From Streptomyces sp. WAC08241 (lineage in GTDB: Bacteria > Actinomycetota > Actinomycetes > Streptomycetales > Streptomycetaceae): DNA of 64,000 nucleotides. Location: assembly GCA_007858575.1 (NCBI GenBank), contig CP042279.1:620001-684000 (forward strand), given 5' to 3'. A program made the translations under genes and the position numbers. The notes beneath the pieces were generated by a model. It was not told the DNA's origin. It saw nothing but the letters and a program-made list of their open reading frames with translations, and searched no databases. This document shows, piece by piece, positions 18,117 to 28,239 of this stretch (the stretch's first letter is position 1; each line of letters starts with the position of its first letter).

Positions 18117-19581
18117 TCAGCCGCCGGTGACGGCGGTCAGGGTCTTGCCCGCGTCGGAGAGCCCGGCGCCGCAGCCGCCGGAGCAGGTGCCGGGCAGGGC
18201 ACGCGTGTTGTTCTTGATCGTCTGCTCGATCTGGGCGGGGGTGAGCGACGGGCTCTTCTGCTTCAGCAGCGCGGCCAGGCCCGCGATGTGCGGGGCGGCC
18301 ATGCTGGTGCCCTGGTAGGAGGCGTAGGTCTCGTCGCCCGGGGACTTGGTCCCCTTGTTGAGGGAGGACCAGATGCCGTCCGCCGCGCGCACGGCGGTCT
18401 CGCCGCCGGGGGCGGTGACGTCGACGGCCTTGCCGTAGTTGGAGTAGGCGGCGCGGTTGCCCTCGCGGTCGGAGGCGGCGACGGTGACGACGTTGGCGCA
18501 GCCGGCCGGGCTGTAGGCGGCGGCGTCCTTGTTGTCGTTGCCGGCGGACACGACGACGGTGGTGCCCCGGTCCCTGGCGCCCTTGAGAGCGGCGTTGTAG
18601 GCCTCGTCGCAGGTGAACTCGCCGCCCAGGCTCATGTTGATGACCGCGGCGCGGTTCTTGTTGGCGGGCACGCCGGTCACGGTTCCGCCCGACGCCCAGG
18701 TGATGGCGTCGATGATGTCGGAGGTCGTTCCGCCGCACCTGCCCAGGACGCGGACGGGCAGGATGTTCGCCTCGTGGGCGACGCCGACCGTTCCGTATCC
18801 GTTGGCCGCGGCCGCGATCGTGCCGGCGACGTGGGTGCCGTGCCAGGAGCTGTTCCGGTCCCCGGAGGGACGGGGTTGCCGTACTTGTCCTTGCCGCACT
18901 CGCCGGTCTTCAGCCAGTCGCCGGCGTCGGAGGGGTCGTTGTCGCGGCCGCCGCCGTCGTTGGCCGTCCAGGTGTCGGAGACGAAGTCGTAGCCCGGCAG
19001 CAGCTTGGCGCTCAGCTCGGTGTGCTTGGTGATGCCGGTGTCGATGACCGCCACGGTGACGCCCTTGCCGGTGGCCTGCTTCCAGGCCGCAGGAACGTTC
19101 ATGCCGGCCGTGGTCTCGTACAGGTCCCACTGGTAGCTGTACTCGGCGGGGTCGACCGCGGTGGCGTACACCCGGCGGTCGGGGACGACGTAGGCGACGT
19201 CGGGGTCGGCCAGGAAGGCCGCCGCGACCTTCTGCGCGTCCTGGACCTCGTCGGCCTCGGGCAGTTCGACCAGGGCGGCGCCCGTGCCCAGGCGCTGCTC
19301 GAAGGAGACCGGCTCGCCGGTCTTGCCGGCCTTGGCCTCGGCGTCCTTGACGGCCGCCTCGTTCGACTTCGCCTCGGCCGCCTGGGACTTGTACCCGACG
19401 ATGAAGCCGTCGACGAGTTCGGTGGCGCCGGAGACGTCGGTGGCCGCGGGAGCGGTGGCTCGACCGGTGTCGGCGGGACGGGCCGCGTCCGAGGAGCTGC
19501 CGGCGAAGGCGACGCCGGTGCCCATCACCGCGGCGGCGGTCGCGACCGCGAGGGATATGCGGAGGGGGTGAAACCGTGCAC
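18117..19581 (-). CDS. secreted subtilisin-like serine protease (S8)
   Basis: Extracellular endopeptidase of about 485 residues. A signal peptide (ISLAVATAAAVMGTGVAFA) precedes an inhibitor-I9-like propeptide (VDGFIVGYKSQAAEAKSNEA to VAYVVPDRRV). The catalytic triad is Asp in VAVIDTGI, His in WHGTHVAGT and Ser in YQGTSMAAPH, with the oxyanion Asn in SAGNDNKDAA. The start is probably GTG 19581 after AAAGGA, with one base missing soon after; a second shift is near 18870. Four Cys in CSGGCGAG and CAN suggest disulfides. Alone in its transcription unit; 1 kb of intergenic DNA lies upstream. Confidence 0.88.
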
Positions 19582-20636
19582 GTGGGTTCCTTTCGATCCG
19601 ATCGGGCGGGGGTCCGCCGTCTCGGGGTGGGACAAACAGGGGAGCCGGGCATCCGGCCGCGCGGGCGCACCCGAGCGCCCGGCTCCTGCTTTCCGAGTGC
19701 CGCCCGTTCCTCGGTGGGGGTGGTGGGGGTGAGGGGCGGCGGTGGTGCGCACGACGGGCGGCGGAGCTGGGTACGCCCGTGGCCCGTCGTGGTGCGGCCG
19801 ACCGCCGCGAAGGGCGAGTGATCGACCGGTGGCGGAAACCTATGGACGGGGACGGCGGAAGGACCATCCGGGTGCCCGCACATACGGACACCTATTTATT
19901 TCGACGCGGCGACGGTGCGTGAGGGCCGTACCGCCCGGGAAGGGGCGGTTGCGCGGCCGGTCCGGTGCCGGGAGGTTGATTGCGTATCCGTGGAACCGGC
20001 TCTCCGGATGTTCGGGCGTACGGAAGGGACCTAGGTTCGGGCGTCGGCCGACCGGACTCGCGGGTCCGTGCGGAAGAACGCGCGGGATCCCTCCAGCCGC
20101 GGTCGGCCGACCTGTGCACGGGCGTGCGGAACGAGCTGTGCGCGCCGCCCTCGGGCAGTCCCGGCCGGACGGCACCGCGCCCTGCTTCTTCGGCAGTCGG
20201 CCGGGCGTGCTCCGCGGCGCGCCGTCGCCGAAAGCTCTTCCGCGCGCCCGGGCACGCCCGCCCGCCGAATGCCGGGCTCCCGCGCGCTCTCCCGCGAATC
20301 CGCGCCGCCCGCCGCCGGTGCCGCGCATCGCGGCGGATTTCCGGTTTCGCGGGGAGGGACGGTGAAAATTCCGTCCCCGTGCCCGTGTGCTCGCGCTGTC
20401 GCCTTGATACGGTTCCGGAATCGACTCGTCCGGGCCGGTGCCCCGGGCGCGGAATGCCTTTCGCGGGATTCCCGCCGGACGGGACCCCAGCCGTACCGGA
20501 TTTCCGCCGTACGGGATTCCTCCGGCAAGCTATTTCCGCCGTACGGGATTCCCGCCGCGGGTCCGAGGTGCCGGGTCCGAGGTGCCGGGTGCGCCGTGAC
20601 CGGGCCGCCCGGAAGGAAGAGAGCGAGGATGACGGC
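19582..20636. other. 1-kb intergenic region between the S8 protease and LAL regulator genes
   Basis: No protein here is supported: the open frames are Arg/Pro-rich and lack homology I can recognise. It must hold the divergent promoters of both flanking genes. The only AT-rich patch is around 19877-19900 (ACACCTATTTATTTCGA). The end nearest the LAL gene carries 21-bp direct repeats (20500-20552) and two CGAGGTGCCGGGT copies near 20565-20590. Confidence 0.5.
20500..20552. promoter_or_regulatory. direct repeats upstream of the LAL regulator gene
   Basis: A perfect 21-bp sequence beginning ATTTCCGCCGTACGGGATTC occurs at 20500-20520 and 20532-20552, a 32-bp spacing (three helical turns). Degenerate copies flank it (GCGGGATTCCCGCC at 20463; GCCGTACCGGATTTCC at 20490). 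Location 85-137 bp before the GTG start suggests regulator binding. No partner known. Confidence 0.5.
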
Positions 20637-23629
20637 GTGATCGAGACGCGTGGTTCCGCTCTGCGGCCCCTGGCGCGGGTTCTTGCCGACGGAAGCGCCG
20701 ATCCGGTGCTGCTGTTCGTCGAAGGCGCCGCCGGTGCGGGGAAGAGCCACCTGCTCCGGGAGCTGGCCGACCTGCCCGGGACGGCGGACGTGGCCCGGGT
20801 GCGGTGGCGGTGCGGGACCGGCGACGGCCCGCCGGGGAGGACGCACACCGGCGGACCCCGGCCCTGTGGCTGGTGGACGATGTCCACCGGGCGGACGAGG
20901 ACGAGCTGGGGCGGCCGACCTGCGCGGGGGTCCTCGAAGGCCTGGCACCGGGTTCGGCGGCCGTTGTGGCCTATCGTCCCGAGGAGCTGCCCGTGCCCGG
21001 TCTGCCGCTGGGCGCTTCGCCGATGGGGTACCCCTCCGGTCTGACGGTGCTGCGGCACCGTCTTGTGCCCTGGGACGAGGAACGCATCCGCCGGGCCGCC
21101 GCCGAGGCGCTGGACGGCACCTGCACGGACGGGGCGGTGCGCAGGCTGCGCGAGCTGACCGGCGGGGTGCCCCGGGTGGTCGTCGACCTCCTTGCCGTAC
21201 TGGGGAACAGTGGCCGCCGTTCGCCGGTACGGCTGCCGAGGTGGAGGCGGCCGGTGTGCCGGCGCGGCTCGCGGAGCTGGTGCTGAGCCGTACGCACGCG
21301 TTGTCCCCGGCGCACCGGCCGGTGGTCTGGGCGGCCGCCGTCCTCGGCGGGCCGGCCGGCCGGGACGAGTTGATCGCCGTGTCGGGGCTCGGAACCGCGA
21401 CGGGTGGCAGTGCCCTGGTGCGGGCTTTGGAGGTCGCCGCCCTGGCCGAGCCTGTCGAGGGCCGTTACGGCTTCGCCGTGCCGCTGGCCGCGCCGGCCGT
21501 GCGGGCCTGTGTGCCCGGGCCCGTGCGCCAGGACCTGCACGAGCGGGCCGCGAGGGTGCTGAGCCGCAGGAATCCCGTGCCCTGGGCCGCCGTGGCCGAA
21601 CATCGCAGGGCGGCCGGTGACACCCGCGGATGGCTGAGGGCGGTGGAGCGGGCGGCCGGGTCGGCGGCGGCGTCGGGCCGGCACCAGCAGGCCGTCACGC
21701 TCCTCGAACGCACCCTGGCCACGCCCGGTCTGCCCCCGCAGAGCCGGGCCCGCCTTGCGCCGCTGCTCGCGCGCAGCGCGGTGACCGGGCTGCGCTCGGA
21801 CCAGACCGTGGAGGTCCTCGCGCAGATTGTGCGGGACACCGACCTTCCCCGGCCGTGCGCGGAGAGCTGCGGCTCGACCTGGGCCTGATGCTGTGCAACC
21901 AGATGGGCCGCTTCCCCGAGGGATGGCGGGTTTTGGAGACCGCCGCCGCCGAACTGCGCGAGGTCCGCCCCGGCCTGGCCGCGCGCGCCATGGCGGCGCT
22001 GCTCACCCCTACTGGCCGGGCAACTCCCTCGACGTGCACCGGGGATGGCTGACCGAGGCCATGGCCGCGGCGGACGCCAGCGGGGACGACGCCATGCGCA
22101 CGGCGGTTCTGGCCAACCGGATCGGGCTCGCCATGAGCTGCGCCGATCCGGAGGCGTGGGAACTGGTGGAGGAGCTGCCCGGGGAGGACGCCGACCCCGC
22201 GTGTGCCCGGCAGGCGGCGCGCGGCCTGTGCAACGCCGCGGACTCCGCCGTCTGGCTCGGCTTCCACACCAGGGTGGAGGGCCTGCTCGCGGAAGGGCGC
22301 GACCTGTCCGCGCGCAGCGGCGCGCCCTACACCGAACAGAGCGCGCTGGGGACGCGGTTGCTCCAGGAGTGGTGGACCGGGCGGTGGCCGGGGCTTGCCG
22401 AGCGGTGCGAGGAGTTCGTCGCCGCGACCGCCGACATGCCGTTCCTCGCCTCCGACGCCTACGTCGTGCGCGGCCTGCTCGCCGTCGCCCAGGGGGACTG
22501 GGGGAGGCCACGTCCTGGCTGTCCCAGCGGGGGACGTTCGGCAGGGAGAAGTTGCCCGTGCCGCTGGGCGCGACGGCGGCCGGCGCCGTGGTCCGCCTCG
22601 CCCTGGCCCGCCAGGGAGGTGCAGGCCGCGGCCGAACAGGCGCGCGTCGCCTGGGCGGTGGTGGCCGCGAAGGGCGTGTGGCCGTGGGCGGCGGAACTGG
22701 CGCCCTGGGCCGTGGAAGCACTCGCACGCGCGGGTGACGGGGCCACGGCGCGCGCCATGGTCCGGGACTTCTCCCAGGGCCTCGGCCGGGGCGACGCACC
22801 CGCCGCCCGGGCCGCACTGCTCTGGAGCCGGGCCGTACTCGCCGAAACGGAAACGCCGCCGGACGAGGAGGTGCGGGCGGGGAGGAGCGGGACGGAGAGG
22901 GCCGGGACGGAGAGGAGCGGGACCGGCTGCTGCGGGCCGCCGAACTGTACCGGCAGGCTGCGGCCGCCTACGCGGAGCTGCCCCGCCCGTACTCCCGGGC
23001 ACTGACGGCGGAGGGCGCCGCGCGGTGCGTGCTCGCGGCGGACACGGGAGCGGCCACCGGATCCGATACGGGAGCCGCCACCGGATCCGATACGGGAGCC
23101 GCCACCGGATCCGATACGGGCGCGGCCACCGGATCGGACACGGGCGCGGCCACCGGATCGGACACCGAGGAGGACTCCGGTACGACCGTGGAGACGACGG
23201 GGACACCGCCATGGCGCCGGACCGGCCCGCCACCGTGCCGCCGGACCCGGCCTCCGAGTGCTCCGCCGCCGCGCCGCCGGAGCTCCCCGGCTGCCCCGCC
23301 GCCCTGTCGGCGATCGCCGAGCTGGAGGACTGCGCCCGGCGCTTCACCGAACTGGGCGCCGTCTGGGACGCCGCGCGGGCCAGGGCCCTGCTGCGCACGC
23401 GCCTGCCGGCGAAGGGCCGCCCTCCCGGCCGCCCCTCGCACGCCGACGGACTCTCGCCCCGGGAGGCGGAGGTGGCCCAGCTCGCGGTCTCCGGCCTCAC
23501 CAACCGGGAGATCGCCGCCACCCTCCACCTCTCCCCCCGGACGGTGGAGCAGCACATCGCCCGCGCCATGCGCAAGACCGGGGCACTCTCCCGCCGCGAC
23601 CTCGCCCACCGGCTGGGGGCGTCTCCTAG
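20637..23629 (+). CDS. LAL-type LuxR-family ATPase regulator, about 1000 residues (frameshifted)
   Basis: Large transcriptional activator. GTG 20637 is followed by a Walker A motif VEGAAGAGKSHLL and, after a shift near 20840, Walker B ALWLVDDVHRADE. A long helical, TPR-like middle follows, for example CNAADSAVWLGFHTRVEGLL. Near the end an eight-residue repeat DTGAATGS occurs about five times (23041-23160), then a C-terminal LuxR helix-turn-helix: LSPREAEVAQLAVSGLTNRE and LSPRTVEQHIARAM. The repaired end is RLGGVS with TAG 23627-23629. At least six -1 shifts. LAL proteins usually activate secondary-metabolite or sugar genes; the target is not visible. It overlaps the next, convergent gene by 4 bp. 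Confidence 0.85.
23041..23166 (+). repeat. five tandem 24-bp repeats inside the LAL regulator gene
   Basis: Units of the form GAYACGGGnGCnGCCACCGG plus ATCS begin at 23041, 23065, 23089, 23113 and 23137, with a partial sixth. Being 24 bp they keep frame and encode DTGAATGS repeats, a flexible linker ahead of the DNA-binding domain. Third-position differences (ATCC/ATCG, GGA/GGC) show that they are not all recent copies. Confidence 0.85.
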
Positions 23630-23960
23630 AGGGCCCTGGGGCCCTGGAGGGCGCCCCACCGGGACGGGACGAACCCGTCGGTACGGAACGTCCCGTCGTG
23701 TCCCCAGGCGTCCACGGTCGCGGCCGTCCAGTCGAACACCCAGCCGGGGCGCAGCCCGCGCGCTCCCCAGCCGTCCGGGCGCCGGCGGGTATCGGGAAGC
23801 CCGCTCTCTGCGCGGCGGCCGCCGTGTCACAGGTCTCGCGCGCGATGCGCAGCGCGTCCGACCAGGTGTCGGCCGGCCCGGTGAGGACGTGCAGTCCGCA
23901 CTGCTCGGGCCGCACGGAGTTCTTTATCGGGACATTGACCTGGAAGTAGACCTTGGCCAT
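23626..23960 (-). CDS. hypothetical protein, about 111 residues (one frameshift)
   Basis: From ATG 23960 the protein starts MAKVYFQVNVPIKNSVRPEQ and continues CGLHVLTGPADTWSDALRIA. One base is needed near 23785, after which RPDGWGARGLRPGWVFDWTA and VDAWGHDGTFRTDGFVPSRW lead to ARAL-like sequence and TAG at 23626. Composition is that of a soluble, Trp-rich small protein; no signal peptide or helix. I do not recognise the family. The stop shares CTAG with the stop of the convergent LAL gene. Confidence 0.65.
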
Positions 23961-24408
23961 GGCGCCGTCTCCTCGGTTCTGCGTTCTCCCGCCCAGCGGG
24001 TTGCGACTCTTCGGGACCGCTCGACTGCCGATCGGATCCCGTCAGCCTACGAACGGGACCGGGCCCTGAATATCCGGAAACGGCCAATCACCTATACGTA
24101 TGCCGGTCGCCGCCCGAAGGGCGTGCAGTCCTTCCTGTCGATCTGTCCGGTACCGCCCGAAGGTCGGCGGCGATAAGCGGATCGGATTCCGGTAGGACGC
24201 TTTCCCATTCAACCGGGCAGCCGTGAATTCTGTTAAAACTCCCCGCCGCACGCGTCTTGAATTTCTTTCGAGCGCTACGCAATAGTTCGGACCACGGCGA
24301 GTCGGTGACTCTCCGTCAGCCTGGAACCGCCTTTCGTCGACGCGTTGTTGGCGCATTTCGGCGATAAACCCCCATCGGGTTCCCGGCTGTCGTCCGGAAG
24401 GAAACAAC
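23961..24408. other. intergenic region upstream of the streptogrisin gene
   Basis: This 448-bp gap between divergent genes is less GC-rich than its surroundings (for example 24186-24270, with GAATTCTGTTAAAACT). Apparent open frames here lack support. A near-repeat CGCCCGAAGG occurs at 24112 and 24154. A GGAAGGAAAC ribosome-binding site precedes GTG 24409. It must hold promoters for both neighbours; I see no clear consensus. Confidence 0.45.
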
Positions 24409-25609
24409 GTGCGCAACTCTCGTAGGTACCGCCTGGCCGCGGTGGGCATCGCGCTCTCGGCCTCGGCGGTCCTGGGCACCCAGGTCACGGCCCAGGCGCA
24501 GGACACGGCGTCCACCCCCGCTACCAGCCCGAGATGGTCCGGGCGCTGGCCTCTTCGCTCGGCGTGAGCGAGAAGGCCGCGGTCGACCGCCTGGACCGGC
24601 AGGACGCCCAGCAGGCCGTGCTCGCCCGACTGGAGAAGAGCGGGATAGCCGGCGACGGCGCTTCTTCGACGCCTCCGGCACGCTGACCGTCAACGCCGGC
24701 GACCGGGCCGAGGCGACCAGGATCGAGAAGGCCGGCCTCACCGCCCGGGTGCCCGCCCGCGGCCAGGCCGCACTCGACGGGATCAAGGCCGAACTGGACG
24801 CCCTCGCCGCGAAGAAGGTCCTCCGGAGTGGCCTCCTGGTCCGTGGACCTGGCCTCCGACGAGGTGACCGTCAAGGTCGCCGACGACCGGGGCGCCGCCG
24901 CCAAGGCGTTCCTCGCCGCGGCCGCGAAGCACGGTGCCGCCGTCCGGATCGTGCGGGGCCAGGAGAAGCTGGAGCCCAAGGCCGCGATCTACCCCGGCAG
25001 CAAGATGACGTTCAACAACACCTCCCAGTGGTGTTCCGTCGGCTACGGCGCCCGCGACAGCTCAGGCCGGCAGTACCTGGTGACCGCCGGACACTGCGTC
25101 ACCAACACCCTGCGCTACGACGGGACGGCCTTCGCCCAGGGTACAAGACCCGCTACGCGCTCGGCACCCGCAGCGTCGACATGGGCATCCTGACCGTCAA
25201 CTCCGGCCACTCGATCGTCACCGCCGTCGGCACCTGGGGCCAGGGCAGCACCAGCACGGTCGCCGTCAAGGGCGTCAGCCGCGCCGCGTCCGGCGCCGCG
25301 CTCTGCAAGTCCGGCGCCACCACCGGCTGGACCTGCGGCACGGTCGGCTCCTACAACAACACCGTCACCTACATCGACCGCAGCGGCGGCCCCGACACGG
25401 TCGTCAGCGGCCTGGCCTCCTCCACGGTCTGCGTCGAGGGCGGTGACAGCGGCGGTGCGTACATCTCCGGCAACCAGGCCCAGGGCATGACCTCCGGCGG
25501 TCCGACCGACCAGCAGTGCACCGGCGGCGTCAACTCCCGCGGCACCTCGTACTTCCAGCCGCTCGACGACGCCCTGCGCTACTACGGCCTGACGCTCAAC
25601 ACCAACTGA
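24409..25609 (+). CDS. secreted streptogrisin-type serine protease with propeptide (S1; frameshifted)
   Basis: Chymotrypsin-fold extracellular protease, about 401 residues. GTG 24409 gives MRNSRRYRLAAVGIALSASA, a signal peptide, then a long alpha-lytic-type propeptide (MVRALASSLGVSEKAAVDRL to DEVTVKVAD). The mature part shows the His in VTAGHCVT, Asp in RSVDMGIL and Ser in VEGGDSGGAY, plus Cys pairs (WCSVGYG/GHC; ALCKSG/WTCGTVG; STVCVEGGD/QQCTGG). Frame changes near 24525, 24660, 24825 and 25140 are all -1. Family members act outside the cell as chaperoned zymogens. Size matches streptogrisin C-like forms without the chitin-binding tail. Confidence 0.88.
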
Positions 25610-25715
25610 GCACGTCCACAGCAGGACCGGCCGGGGGCGCTCGCGGACAAGGCGAGCGGCCCCGGCCGCCTTTCCCCACAGCCCTGCCCGCAGCCCCCGC
25701 CCGCTGGAAGACGCC

Positions 25716-26629
25716 ATGCCGAACGCCCCCGCCCCGACGACCCGGACAGGATGTTCGCGGCCGTGTTCAAAGAGGCCCTGCGGCGGCGGGGCCTGCCGCT
25801 GGACCGCGTGCGCGACCACCTGGAGTCGTACGGGATCACCCTCAGCCTCGCCACCCTCAGCTACTGGCAGAGCGGGCGCAGCCTGCCGGAGAAGCCCCAG
25901 TCCCTGCGCGCCGTCGACGTCCTGGAGCCCTTCCTCGACCTCCCGAGCGGCACCCTGCGCTCGCTGCTGAGGCGCCGGCCGCGCGGCTGGGTCCCGCAGC
26001 ACGACCCGGCCGCCGTCCGCGGCGTCTACGGCGAGGACTCCGACCTGGAGAAGGCCCTCGGCGACGCCTTCCCCACTTCAACGCCGGTCTGCGGCGGCTG
26101 GTCGTCCACGAGACGGTGAGCGTGAACGAGCACCGCCTCATCGACGCGATGCGCGTCACCGTCGCGGTCCGGGCCGTCCGCGACGACGTGCGGCACCTGA
26201 CGGTCGTCCACACCCTGGACTCGGCGAAGACCGACGCGGACGCGGTCGACCTCACCGTCCCGCACGGCCCGCCTCCGCACGTCCGCGTACGGCCGGAGCT
26301 GAACTGCGTGATCGCCGAACTCCCCTCGGCCGCCGACTGGCCAGGAACGAGACGGCGGTCGTCGAGTACACGCTCCGCTCCGCCGCCACCGCGGGCGTCT
26401 CCCACCACTACGAACGCCGCGTCACCACGCTCCTGCAGACCCATCTGCTCCAGGTGCGCTTCCACCCCTCGGCGGTCCCGGCGACGTGCTGGCACTCCTA
26501 CCGCCGGCAGCTCGGGGCCGAGCCCCGGAGCCGGCAGCTCGCGCCCTCGACGACTTCCACACCACGCACCTGCTGTCCGTGAAGTGCGCACCGGGCGTGT
26601 ACGGCGTCGAATGGCGGTGGACGGACTGA
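25716..26629 (+). CDS. helix-turn-helix protein with C-terminal ligand-like domain, function unknown (frameshifted)
   Basis: About 305 residues from ATG 25716. A DNA-binding region of XRE type occupies residues 12-65: FKEALRRRGLPLDRVRDHL, SLATLSYWQSGRSLPEKP. The rest (LRRLVVHETVSVNEHRLIDA, VHTLDSAKTDADAVD, ETAVVEYTLRSAAT, SVKCAPGVYGVEWRW) looks like an all-beta domain I do not recognise. Shifts near 25740, 26080, 26340 and 26540. It starts 106 bp after the protease gene on the same strand. Probably a Streptomyces-specific regulator. Confidence 0.65.
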
Positions 26630-26685
26630 GGTCCGGCGGGGTACCGCGCGGAACCCGCCGAAGCCGCAGCCGTGCCCGCGACCGT

Positions 26686-27377
26686 CACCGCAGCGCCCCC
26701 GGCGCGATCCCCAGGCAGGCCCGCAGCGCGTCCTCGCCCGCCGGGGTCACCCGTACGGCCCGCCCGGACCCGATCCGCACGCACCACCCGGCGCCGAGCG
26801 CGTGGCGGCAGAGCGCGGCGCCCGCGGCCCCGCGAGGTGCGGCCGGCGCTCGGTCCAGTCGAGGCAGCCGCGCGCGACGGGCCGCCGCCCCCGCGTACGA
26901 GCGCGATGCCCTGCTCGCCGAACCACGCCAGGCCCCGGTCCGTGAGCGCGAACCCGGCGTCCTGCCGCAGCAGCCCCCGCGCCGTCAGCGCCTCGGTGAG
27001 CGCGGTGCCGAGCCGTCCGGCGAGGTGGTCGTAGCAGGTCCGGCCGCGGGCCATCGCCGCTCCGGCGCTCGCCTCCCGCAGCGAGCGGGGCCGCGCGGGC
27101 GCCGGGGACCCGACCGGGCGGCCAGGTCCTCCACGAGGTGCGCGGTCCCGGCGTCGGCGAGCCGTACGTACCGGTGCCTGCCCTGCCGTTCCTCCGCGAG
27201 CAGCCCGCCCCCGACCAGCCTCCCGAGGTGCTCGCTCGCGGTGGACGGCGCCACCCCGGCGTGCCGGGCGAGCTCCCTGGCGGTCCAGGCCCGCCCGTCG
27301 AGCAGGGCGAGCAGGAACGCGGCACGGGTCTCGTCCGCGAAGAGCGCCGCGAGCGCGGCGAGGTCCTTGGCAGCCAT
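26686..27377 (-). CDS. ArsR-family winged-helix regulator (frameshifted)
   Basis: About 231 residues. The N-terminal winged helix ALFADETRAAFLLALLDG, ARELARHAGVAPSTASEHLG, LVGGGLLAEERQGRHRYVRL is typical ArsR without a metal-binding CxC. The C-terminal half contains RGRTCYDHLAGRLGTALTEA, LRQDAGFALTDRGLAWFGEQ and CRHALGAGWCVRIGSG, as in the large ArsR-like regulators with a domain of unknown function. ATG 27377 chosen; an in-frame ATG at 27395 adds six residues. Shifts near 27110 and 26840. It lies 19 bp downstream of a TetR gene on the same strand. Confidence 0.75.
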
Positions 27378-27395
27378 GCCCCCAGGCTGCTGCAC

Positions 27396-28160
27396 TCACC
27401 CTTCGGCGGCGGCCGAAGGGTCGTGTGGCCCCGGAACGTCGTGTGGACCCGGAGCGTCCCGTGGGCCCGAAGTGTCGCGGGACCCCGGAGCGTCCCGTGG
27501 TCCCGGAGCGTCCCCGGGCCCCGCCGTCCGGGACGCGTACTGCGCGGCGAGGCCGTCCAGGAGCGCCCGCAGGCCCGTCTCGAAGGCGCCCTCGTCGACC
27601 TGCCGGCGAGCGCTCCGCGAGCAGGTGGGCCTGGCCGAGGTGGGGGTACTCGGCGGGGTCGTACGCCGTCTCGTCGTCGACGAAGCCGCGGGCGAAGGAG
27701 CCGAGGGCGGAGCCGGTGATGAAGTACCGCATGAGGGCGCCGATGTACGTGGCCTGGGCCGGGGGCCAGCCCGCGCGGACCATCGCGCCGAAGACGGCGT
27801 CGGCGACCCGCAGGCCGGCCGGGCGGCGGCCGGGGCCCTGGGCGAGGACCGGGACGATGTGCGGGTGGTCGGCGAGGGCGGCGCGGTAGGAGACCGCCCA
27901 GTCGTGCAGCGCCGTCCGCCAGTCGCGGTGTCGTCCGCCGCGAACATCGACAGGTCGATCTTCGCGCTCACCGCGTCCGCGACGGCGTCGAGGATCTCGT
28001 CCTTGGTGCGGAAGTGGTTGTAGAGCGAGGGTCCGCTCACCCCGAGCTCGGCCGCGAGCCGGCGGGTGGAGAGCGCGGCGAGGCCCTCCGCGTCGACTAG
28101 CGCGCCCGCCGTCCCGACGATGCGGTCTCGGCTGAGCAGGGGCTTGCGCGGTCGGGCCAT
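27396..28160 (-). CDS. TetR-family regulator divergent to an acyl-CoA dehydrogenase (frameshifted)
   Basis: About 256 residues from ATG 28160. The HTH is RIVGTAGALVDAEGLAALST, RRLAAELGVSGPSLYNHF. The ligand domain has WAVSYRAALADHPHIVPVLA and TYIGALMRYFITGSALGSFA, the TetR_C group. The C-terminus is an unusual Gly/Pro/Asp repeat (APGPRDAPGSRDTSGPRDAP) encoded by degenerate repeats at 27420-27520. Shifts near 27925 and 27605. The divergent acyl-CoA dehydrogenase starts 79 bp away and is the likely target. Confidence 0.8.
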   Translation of the reverse strand: MARPRKPLLSRDRIVGTAGALVDAEGLAALSTRRLAAELGVSGPSLYNHFRTKDEILDAVADAVSAKIDLSMFAADDTATGGRRCTTGRSPTAPPSPTTRTSSRSSPRAPAAARPACGSPTPSSARWSARAGPRPRPRTSAPSCGTSSPAPPSAPSPAASSTTRRRTTPPSTPTSARPTCSRSARRQVDEGAFETGLRALLDGLAAQYASRTAGPGDAPGPRDAPGSRDTSGPRDAPGPHDVPGPHDPSAAAEG

Positions 28161-28239
28161 GGCGCACATAGTAGGCCTGCGCTTCGAAAACTAGCAGTGG
28201 TAATTAAAGTGACGGCCGACGGACGGGTGAGGTGGCACG

